In this document: positions 44,276-50,983 of the stretch, in pieces
How the letters are laid out: every line of letters starts with the position of its first letter
Numbering within the stretch: position 1 is the first letter of the stretch
Source of the DNA: UBA5794 sp965368815
Lineage (GTDB): Bacteria; Actinomycetota; Acidimicrobiia; Spongiisociales; UBA5794
Direction of reading: 5' to 3'
Assembly (NCBI GenBank): GCA_965368815.1
Contig: CBDUOH010000001.1
Location: 1-64,000 of the forward strand
DNA: 64,000 bases
Notes under the pieces: model-generated
What the model saw: the letters and a program-made list of their open reading frames with translations, nothing else
Told to the model about the DNA's origin: nothing
The model's database searches: none
Made by a program: the position numbers and the translations under genes

Positions 44276-45691
44276 GGGTTCAGACGTGATGTTTGGGACT
44301 TGGCGGTCCGCGACGAACAGCCACAGGGGGAGTGAAGCCAGGGCGACAAGGTACAAGCCGAAGGCGTATCGGAACTCATGGCTCGGGGACGTGAAGAACA
44401 CGTTTGCCAGGTGGAGTACGAAGAGCGCACCGATCAAACGCAGTGGTCGTAGCCGTCGCCGAGCCCATATCGCGGCGAAGGTTGCCAGACCGGCCAACAT
44501 CGCCAAGGCCGGCCGCCAGGTGAGCCACTCGATGGCAGAGCGTTCTGCCTCGACATAGAGCCACGAGGTCACGGCGAACGCACGGTCTGAGACCGGGTCG
44601 CGTGTGAGGGCGATGGTGTTGGGCCAAATGTCGTAGGGAGGACGATGCACGAAGGTTCCGGTGCGATTGAACGGCGAGATCAGATATTCGCCGGCACACC
44701 ACCGATGCCCGAGCACTGTCATCGGTGCACCGGCCGCGGAGCGGACGACGAGCCAGCGGTAGTCCCACGGATTGTCCCTGATGGTTGTGTTGCTGAACTG
44801 CTGATCGAACAGCAACGGGGAGCTGTCGCCACACGCATACCGATCCTGCCACACAGGAAGAGGTGCCACGGCCTCGATGAGAGCGACGTCGCGGTCCGAC
44901 AGGGATGCGGGAGCGTGGTTCACCACTGCGGCCACATCGGGCATGAATACTTGTGCTGGCTCGATCGGTTGATCCGTGACCGGGAGAGCGAGGATGAGTA
45001 TTGCGGGAATCACGACCCCCACGAACCCGACGGTCGTGGCTGTGACAAACACCCGACGGATCCGTTCGCGCTCGACGATCCCGATCACGATCAGGAAGGT
45101 GGCCACGGTGTACTTCCCGTTTGCTCGCAAAGCCCACATCAGGCCGAGGCCGATACCGAGGCGACCAGGACCCCACCACGACGCCCAGAATCTCGAACGG
45201 TCGATGGCAAGGAGCAGCAGCTCGGTGAACACCCAGCCCATGGCGATGGCGAAGGGGACATCCTTCCATATCGTCATGGTCATCGCCCCGGTCATCGGGA
45301 GCAGAGCGATGACCCATACCGTCGCGACGCCTACCGACAGGGGGACACCGATCTGGACCAGACGTCTTGCCATGAACCCGAACAGCGTTGCCATGGCGAC
45401 AACCTGCAGGAGAGCAACAGCTCCCGGGGTCTCCCACATCAGTGACACAAGCCACATGAGAGATGTGTGGGCGATCGGGTGGGCGGTGCGGAACTCGAAA
45501 GTGAGCACCTGATTCCACTGATCGATCGAGTCGCTGCTCATGAACCCTGGGAACCAGCCGGCCCACCACACGAGAAGCGGGATGACCGTTGCCACGCCGA
45601 GGGCAAACGCTGCAGTGGATGGACGTTCGAATCGCTTCTTCACAGGGTCAGCAGCGTACGGGAATCGCCCTGATATCACAGGGAATGCCAT
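44210..45691 (-). CDS. Polytopic membrane protein (DUF6020-like)
   Basis: 493 residues with about ten to twelve membrane helices. The first outer loop reads AGWFPGFMSSDSIDQWNQ, then HPIAHTSLMW. This is the pattern of DUF6020-type membrane proteins, suspected GT-C transferases of glycan clusters in Gram-positive bacteria. Between helices 7 and 8 lies a loop of about 130 residues with CGDSSPLLFDQQ and HRWCAGEYL (two cysteines that could pair). Start at 45691; the open frame upstream is not hydrophobic. Function is inferred only from topology and place. Confidence 0.65.
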   Translation of the reverse strand: MAFPVISGRFPYAADPVKKRFERPSTAAFALGVATVIPLLVWWAGWFPGFMSSDSIDQWNQVLTFEFRTAHPIAHTSLMWLVSLMWETPGAVALLQVVAMATLFGFMARRLVQIGVPLSVGVATVWVIALLPMTGAMTMTIWKDVPFAIAMGWVFTELLLLAIDRSRFWASWWGPGRLGIGLGLMWALRANGKYTVATFLIVIGIVERERIRRVFVTATTVGFVGVVIPAILILALPVTDQPIEPAQVFMPDVAAVVNHAPASLSDRDVALIEAVAPLPVWQDRYACGDSSPLLFDQQFSNTTIRDNPWDYRWLVVRSAAGAPMTVLGHRWCAGEYLISPFNRTGTFVHRPPYDIWPNTIALTRDPVSDRAFAVTSWLYVEAERSAIEWLTWRPALAMLAGLATFAAIWARRRLRPLRLIGALFVLHLANVFFTSPSHEFRYAFGLYLVALASLPLWLFVADRQVPNITSEPLATGVGSPAPIGDEPRGDADR

Positions 45692-45807
45692 CGGATCTCC
45701 ACGGAACCGAGAATGGGCATGCTTGACGAAATCAAAGGAGAAATCCGGCGGATGGGTACACTTCGGCACCTCGTGGCACCCACCAGCTGACCCTGGAGTT
45801 TTCTTAC

Positions 45808-45993
45808 ATGCGAATCTTTGCCTACCTCGACCCTGCAACCGGGACCTTGATCGTCTCGGCGATCGTCGGCGCCTTTGCTGCCGTAGCGCTCGTGTTCAAG
45901 AACTTCTGGTACAAGATCAAAGGTGCCGTCACCCGCGATGGGTCCGATCGGGTGACTGCGGTGGAAGCATCAACCGAGGATTCGAAGAACTAG
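45808..45993 (+). CDS. Small LDPATG membrane protein
   Basis: 61 residues. It begins MRIFAYLDPATGTLIV, followed by one membrane helix (about 13-31), a basic KNFWYKIKG segment and an acidic tail. Tiny proteins with an LDP(G/A)TG opening and one helix recur next to glycan and phosphodiester genes in many bacteria; no function is established to my knowledge. CTGGAG lies about ten bases before the ATG. It sits alone between the divergent membrane protein and the convergent phosphonate operon, 116 bases from the former. Confidence 0.75.
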   Translation: MRIFAYLDPATGTLIVSAIVGAFAAVALVFKNFWYKIKGAVTRDGSDRVTAVEASTEDSKN

Positions 45994-46019
45994 TTCTTGG
46001 TTCGCGCGTGACGAACTAG
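45990..46019. terminator. Bidirectional hairpin between convergent genes
   Basis: CTAGTTC (45990-45996) pairs with GAACTAG (46013-46019), and the inner GTT/GAC can extend the stem. It covers the stops of the LDPATG gene and of the TagF-like gene. It overlaps a 14-base perfect palindrome AAGAACTAGTTCTT (45985-45998). It could end transcription from both sides. Confidence 0.4.
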
Positions 46020-47194
46020 ATCTGGGTCCGCCCGAGGCGATCCTTGGCCAGTTCGACAAGTACCTCGGCACCCGCAGCCGCTGAACGGCCGACGTTGTAG
46101 ACCGCGGTATCGCGAATCGCCGCAAGACGTTCGCGGTATTCGTCAGCCCGGGACAACAGGTTTTCGACTGCTGCCGCCGCCGCAGGTATGTCACCGGGCT
46201 CGACGACGGTTCCGACCTGGTGTCGCATCTGATCCTCGAATGGAACGATCCCGAGCGCTTCCCAACCGGGGTTGTTCACTTTGGGAGGGACGTCGACGAA
46301 CAGCACCGGACGTTGCGTGCCGAGCGCGTACTCGAATGATGCACCCGACCAGTCCGAGATGAGCAGATCGGCTTCCATGAAGCTGTCCTCGCTCGTGATG
46401 GAAGTCTCGAGCACGACATTGTCCGTTTGGCCGAAGGTGTGTGCGATCTCGTCGACAATGCCGGCACCCTCCGGGTAGATGGATTCGAAGAACGCAGGAT
46501 GTGGTCGCACGACGACGCGGTATCCGGTCGTGGCCAACGCGTCAATCAGCTCGACCCCCTGGGTCGCGAGGATGTTGGCCTTGCCCCATGACGGTGCCAG
46601 GAGCACAGTCTGTCGGTCGGGATGGACCTTGGTGTACCGGTCGTAGCGACCGATGATGCCGTCGAGTTTCGGGTACCCGACGTCGAACAGTTGATAATCG
46701 GTCTTCCCGATCTTGGCGAAGTGCTTGTCAAGCTCGTCGCGGATGTGCGGACCGGGGCACAGGAACGAGTCATACGCATCGAACGCCCCGGGCCGATACG
46801 CCATGTGGATGCTGTTGAGCGAGTGGAACGCGTAGGTCACATTGGCGTTGCGGGGTCGCTTGATGTGGAACGAGTCGAGGTCGGGCATGGTCGTCACGAA
46901 CACCGGGCTGTCGACGCGGGGCAGGAACGATACGATCGAATCCTTCACCGTATGGACGGTCATCAGGTCGTCGTGATCGTCGATCCTGGGATCGTCGGGA
47001 TCCGATGTCACATACACGACGGGCATGTGATGATCCCGGACGACGGATCGGACGTAGGGACCGAGCTGGTTCCATGAATAATCGTCTTCGGCATAGACGA
47101 GTATCGGCCGATCGGTGAGCGGCATCGACAGAATGGCCTGCGCAGTTTCCTTCTCGCGCATCTGGGCCTTGATCTGTTGAAAGAAATTCGCCAT
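46016..47194 (-). CDS. TagF-like polymer phosphotransferase (CDP-glycerol glycerophosphotransferase family)
   Basis: 392 residues, only the GT-B phosphotransferase part of PF04464. FHSLNS near H124 is in the place of the first catalytic histidine. PSWG is at 201-204, RPHP at 230-233 (second histidine), and ISDWSGASFEYALG at 279-292 with D281 binds the CDP part. The family moves glycerol- or ribitol-phosphate from CDP-alditol to a growing wall polymer. No tagD-like gene stands nearby except the cytidylyltransferase domain fused to PEP mutase in the same operon. I therefore infer a CMP-activated phosphonate as donor. It could also act on CDP-glycerol made elsewhere. Start at 47194. Confidence 0.82.
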   Translation of the reverse strand: MANFFQQIKAQMREKETAQAILSMPLTDRPILVYAEDDYSWNQLGPYVRSVVRDHHMPVVYVTSDPDDPRIDDHDDLMTVHTVKDSIVSFLPRVDSPVFVTTMPDLDSFHIKRPRNANVTYAFHSLNSIHMAYRPGAFDAYDSFLCPGPHIRDELDKHFAKIGKTDYQLFDVGYPKLDGIIGRYDRYTKVHPDRQTVLLAPSWGKANILATQGVELIDALATTGYRVVVRPHPAFFESIYPEGAGIVDEIAHTFGQTDNVVLETSITSEDSFMEADLLISDWSGASFEYALGTQRPVLFVDVPPKVNNPGWEALGIVPFEDQMRHQVGTVVEPGDIPAAAAAVENLLSRADEYRERLAAIRDTAVYNVGRSAAAGAEVLVELAKDRLGRTQI

Positions 47195-47261
47195 GTTTGC
47201 CCTTGTCTGTGTCGTCGTGCCGGTCGCTGCCCGGCCCATGATATGGGAATCGGTCCGTTCC

Positions 47262-48392
47262 TCAGGGAAGAGAGGCGACCAATTCGCTGAGTGCTGACGC
47301 GCTGAAATGCCGCGGGTTGCCGGCGAGGCGCTCGGTGTTCACCGACCGGGCCATCCGGTCCCTCGATTCACCTGCGGGAACTCCGAGTCGTGTGAGGCTG
47401 GTCTCGAGTCCCAGCGATGACACGAAGCTTCCCCACGCCGCCCGTGCGTCCGAGACCGGTGACCCCAGGGCATCGGCAACCTCGGCAATGACGGTCCTGA
47501 CGTGGGTGCTCCCGCGGTCGTCCACGCAATCTGCATCCGTTGTCTGGCTGTTGAACTCCAGAACCGCACCGAGCGTGAGCGCGACGGCGTGGCCGTGAGG
47601 AATGCCGTAGGTGCTCGTCAGGTGGTACGACAGGGCGTGCGGAGCAGTGGTGGTGGTCTCGTCGATCGCATGCCCTGCGAGATGGGCTGCTCTGGCCATT
47701 GCAGCCCGAGCGGAGGGATCCGGATTGACGACCGCCGTGTGGAGGTTCTCGATCGCGAGGCGCATGGCTTCACGCGCACAAGTCATCGAGGTCTCGGTGG
47801 ATCTCGCGCTCCACAGCGATTCGATTGCCTGGGTGAGCGCGTCGAGTCCGGTTACGGCCGTCGTGTTCGGGGACGCTGAATAGGTGAGCGTCGGATCCAA
47901 CACTGCGTGGTCCGGTCGCACCCACTCATGGGCCAGGGAGTGCTTTGTGCCATCGACGTACACGACGGAGAAATGTGTCACCTCGCTTCCGGTACCGGCG
48001 GTGGTCGGTATCGCGATCAGGGGAACAGGCCGGATCGCGATTCCCGATCCGCCAGCCAGGATGATGTCGAGCGGTGGGGTCGGCTGTGGCGCAAGAACGC
48101 GCACGCTCTTGGCGAGGTCGATCACGGACCCTCCTCCAACAGCCACGATGAGATCGGGGCTCGTGTCGGTGTGGCGGTCGATCGCCGATTCGATGGCCTC
48201 GATGGTCGGGTTCGGCGCCACATCGGATACTCGCGTGAGCGCGATGCCGTCGAGTGCTGAATCAATGAGATCGGCGGCGCCCGACTCCAGATACGAGGAT
48301 CCACCGGTGAACAGCATCACCTGTCGTGGAGCGGTATGCCGCACGATGTCGGCAACATCCGCAAGTTCACTCCCGGAACAGCAGACACTCAC
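47262..48392 (-). CDS. Iron-dependent-type alcohol dehydrogenase, likely phosphonoacetaldehyde reductase
   Basis: 376 residues of the group III (Fe-ADH) family. GGGS at 86-89 binds NAD(P), and PTTAGTGSE is at 129-137. The metal region has D184 in DALTQ, H252 in APHALSY and H266 in GIPHGHA. In most relatives the first motif reads DALTH, so one His ligand is Gln188 here. Being third in an operon after PEP mutase and phosphonopyruvate decarboxylase, it most likely reduces phosphonoacetaldehyde to 2-hydroxyethylphosphonate, as PhpC does. GTG start, overlapping the ppd stop as GTGA. Confidence 0.85.
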   Translation of the reverse strand: MSVCCSGSELADVADIVRHTAPRQVMLFTGGSSYLESGAADLIDSALDGIALTRVSDVAPNPTIEAIESAIDRHTDTSPDLIVAVGGGSVIDLAKSVRVLAPQPTPPLDIILAGGSGIAIRPVPLIAIPTTAGTGSEVTHFSVVYVDGTKHSLAHEWVRPDHAVLDPTLTYSASPNTTAVTGLDALTQAIESLWSARSTETSMTCAREAMRLAIENLHTAVVNPDPSARAAMARAAHLAGHAIDETTTTAPHALSYHLTSTYGIPHGHAVALTLGAVLEFNSQTTDADCVDDRGSTHVRTVIAEVADALGSPVSDARAAWGSFVSSLGLETSLTRLGVPAGESRDRMARSVNTERLAGNPRHFSASALSELVASLP

Positions 48393-49519
48393 TGGACGCC
48401 CAGATGGGTCATGATCGCCCTCTTGTTCTCCTCAGGAGTCGAGGCAGGGCGCCCGAGGTCGCTTCGCGCACCGGACCGGACGACAATCTCGAGCAAGGCT
48501 GGTCCCGGAGCGGCTATCAGCTCGTCGAGCTTGACGGAGATCTCCGTAGGTGTTTGTGCCGTTGCGGTGCTCCGGTACCCCGCGGCCGTTGCCAGATCCG
48601 GAATCGACGTTCTTGTGAGCGGCGTCGGCTGACCGCCCACAGAGTCATGAACACGGTTGTTGAGGACGATGTGCTTGAAGTTCCCCGAGCCGTGCTGTGC
48701 GATGACCGGTAGTGCACCGAGGTGCATCAGGAGTGCTCCGTCGCCATCGAGGACCCACACCGTGCGTTCGGTTCCCGCAAGGTCGATGCCAAGGGCGATC
48801 TGGGAGGCATGCCCCATGCCTCCGACGGTCAGGAAGTCCTGTCCACCGTTCCTGCCGGTTTCCTGCCGGTATTCGTAGAGCTCACGAGACGTCTTGCCTG
48901 TGGTGGCCACGAGGACATCGCGCTCGCTGATGACTTCGGCAATCGCCCGGATCGCTTGTTCCCGTGAAACCGGGATGTCGCCGTCGTCGATGCCGTCGTG
49001 CACATAGCTGGCAAACGTTCCGGCCCGCACGACGATTGCGTGTGGGCGAGACTCGGATACAGCCGATGCGACCGTTGATGCGATCTGCAGTGCTGCTTCG
49101 GACTGATCGTCGGCGAGTACCACGTGGGGGATGTCGCTCGCCTCGAGCATGGCTGTCGTCACGATGCCCTGTTTCACGTGCTGAGGCTCGTCCTTGGTTC
49201 CCGGCTCACCTCTCCACCCGATCAACAACACCATGGGAATCCCGTATACCTCGTTGGCCGCCAACGACACAAGCGGGTTGATCGTGTTGCCGAGACCGGA
49301 ATTCTGTAGGTATACGACTGCGGGTTTGCCAGTGGCCAGATAGTGGCCCGATGCCAGGGCGACCGCGCCGCCCTCGTTTGCTGCAATCACGTGATTCGAG
49401 TCCACAACAGTGTCGGTCAGGTAACCGCAGAAGTCCTTGAGGAGTGAATCAGGAACACCCGTCCAGAAGCTGACGCCGGCCTCGGTGAACGTTGCAAGCG
49501 TTGCAGCGGGGTCAAGCAC
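48389..49519 (-). CDS. ppd: Phosphonopyruvate decarboxylase
   Basis: Thiamine-diphosphate enzyme that decarboxylates phosphonopyruvate to phosphonoacetaldehyde, the irreversible step that drives C-P bond synthesis. 376 residues. The cofactor-activating glutamate is E49 in AANEGGAVALA. GWRGEPGTKDEPQH is the Ppd hallmark that separates it from related sulfopyruvate decarboxylases. The TPP motif starts with GDG (259-261) and ends with NN (287-288). GTG start two bases after the pepM stop region, stop coupled to the dehydrogenase gene. Confidence 0.93.
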   Translation of the reverse strand: MLDPAATLATFTEAGVSFWTGVPDSLLKDFCGYLTDTVVDSNHVIAANEGGAVALASGHYLATGKPAVVYLQNSGLGNTINPLVSLAANEVYGIPMVLLIGWRGEPGTKDEPQHVKQGIVTTAMLEASDIPHVVLADDQSEAALQIASTVASAVSESRPHAIVVRAGTFASYVHDGIDDGDIPVSREQAIRAIAEVISERDVLVATTGKTSRELYEYRQETGRNGGQDFLTVGGMGHASQIALGIDLAGTERTVWVLDGDGALLMHLGALPVIAQHGSGNFKHIVLNNRVHDSVGGQPTPLTRTSIPDLATAAGYRSTATAQTPTEISVKLDELIAAPGPALLEIVVRSGARSDLGRPASTPEENKRAIMTHLGVQ

Positions 49520-49521
49520 CG

Positions 49522-50820
49522 TCAGGCCCCACCCTCGATCAGCGTCAGGATCTCTCTGATGGGCATGCAGAATTCATCGGCCTCAAGCGCTCGCTTGTGC
49601 TCGAGGATCGACAACGCGGTCTTCTCCATGGCGGGATAGGCGGCTCGGAGCAGGTGGTTTGCGTAGATGACGATTTGGAACCCGTGATCGCGTAGCTCCT
49701 CCTCGGTGACCTGTGCGTAGCCCGATGGAACAGCGATGAGAGGAACCGACATCCCGTTCGCCGCATATTGTTCCGCGAACTGGAACAGCTTGGTCGGGTC
49801 CTTCTCCTTGTGGTGGGGCATGATGCAGTCCGCCCCCGCTTCGACGTAGAGCTTGGCCCGCTCGATCGCATCGTCCACGGATTTGCCGAGAATCAAGGAT
49901 TCGATGCGGGCGATGACGGCGAAATCGCTGGTCACCTGGGCAGCCTTCCCCGCTCGGATCTTGTTGGCGAATGCCACCGGATCATCCTGTGTCTGATCGA
50001 CATCCGTCCCGAACAGGGAGTTCTTCTTCAAGCCCACCTTGTCCTCAATGATCACAGCGCTCACGCCGAGGCGTTCCAAGGTCTTGACCTGGAACGCGAA
50101 GTGCTCGGTGATGCCGCCCGAATCCCCGTCGAGGATGATCGGTTTGGTCGTGACCTCGAGGATGTCCTGGATCGTCTGGAGTCGCGACGTCAGGTCGACG
50201 TATTCGATGTCCGGCCTGCCCTTGGCCGTCGAGTCGGTGAGGCTCGATATCCAGATCGCATCGAACTCCTCGTTGACGCCGTCGTCCTTGTAGGCGGTGT
50301 GCTCGGCGATCAATCCCGTGAGTCCGTTGTGGGCCTCGATCACCCGGACCGTGGGCTTGGCGTCGAGGAGACGTCGGAATCGGCGCATGCGGACCTCAGG
50401 AGTCGTTCCGACCTCCTTGACCGCCTTGTTGAGTTGGGTCGACGAGATACCGGGTGTGTATTCGGGCTCGACGAGCTGTCCGCCCCACTGTGCAAGCGCG
50501 TCGATGACCCTTTGGCGCGTCTTTTGTTGAGGACCGGTCTTCCAGTCGTCGCCATGGACCACATAGTCGGGCTTGAGGGCCATCAGATTCGGTACATAGT
50601 CCAATGTCTCCTGAGCTACCACCTTGACGACACCCTGGAGTTCGCTCACCACCGCGAACCGGTCACGATACGTCATGTACGGGAGCCGCTTGTAGCTGGC
50701 AATTGCCTCGTCGGTCAGGAGACCAATGGTCACATCGCCCAGTCCGCGGGCAACGTTGAGGACATTGATATGTCCCGGATGGATCAGATCGGCGCTCATC
50801 GCGACGTAGACAGATGGCAT
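49522..50820 (-). CDS. pepM: Cytidylyltransferase-PEP mutase fusion
   Basis: Bifunctional protein of 432 residues. Residues ~1-135 are a TagD-like nucleotidyltransferase with HPGH at 14-17 and ISSTQL at 125-130, the two CTP-binding motifs. Residues ~150-430 are PEP mutase, which rearranges phosphoenolpyruvate to phosphonopyruvate. The diagnostic EDKx5NS is complete (EDK 259-261, NS 267-268), and DGDSGG at 231-236 and R305 fit the metal and PEP site. EDKx5NS separates true mutase from isocitrate-lyase-like relatives. ATG 50820 has GAGGAG about eight bases upstream; the upstream open frame is rejected. First gene of the operon pepM-ppd-adh-tagF-like. Confidence 0.93.
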   Translation of the reverse strand: MPSVYVAMSADLIHPGHINVLNVARGLGDVTIGLLTDEAIASYKRLPYMTYRDRFAVVSELQGVVKVVAQETLDYVPNLMALKPDYVVHGDDWKTGPQQKTRQRVIDALAQWGGQLVEPEYTPGISSTQLNKAVKEVGTTPEVRMRRFRRLLDAKPTVRVIEAHNGLTGLIAEHTAYKDDGVNEEFDAIWISSLTDSTAKGRPDIEYVDLTSRLQTIQDILEVTTKPIILDGDSGGITEHFAFQVKTLERLGVSAVIIEDKVGLKKNSLFGTDVDQTQDDPVAFANKIRAGKAAQVTSDFAVIARIESLILGKSVDDAIERAKLYVEAGADCIMPHHKEKDPTKLFQFAEQYAANGMSVPLIAVPSGYAQVTEEELRDHGFQIVIYANHLLRAAYPAMEKTALSILEHKRALEADEFCMPIREILTLIEGGA

Positions 50821-50970
50821 GGGTGGTGCTCCTCGGAGGTTGTGACCGCCTCGGTCCTGCTCGACGCGGGCGATACCGCTGCCATTGCAAGCCGTATCTG
50901 GGGACATGATACCGACAGGGATAGGGTTGCGCCGTCACGGATCGTCGGACCTGTTTCAGGTTCATCGTCA

Positions 50971-50976
50971 TACACT
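50971..50976 (+). promoter_or_regulatory. Possible -10 box, near-leaderless, in a divergent promoter region
   Basis: TACACT lies seven bases before ATG 50984, suggesting a leaderless transcript for the sulfatase-like gene. The whole 163-base gap 50821-50983 must also hold the pepM promoter on the other strand, which I cannot place. Confidence 0.35.
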
Positions 50977-50983
50977 TGCCCGG

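Noticed and set aside
49522..50380. Isocitrate-lyase-superfamily member other than PEP mutase (e.g. methylisocitrate lyase, carboxyphosphonoenolpyruvate mutase)
   Set aside because: The complete EDKx5NS motif and the ppd gene directly behind it point to PEP mutase.
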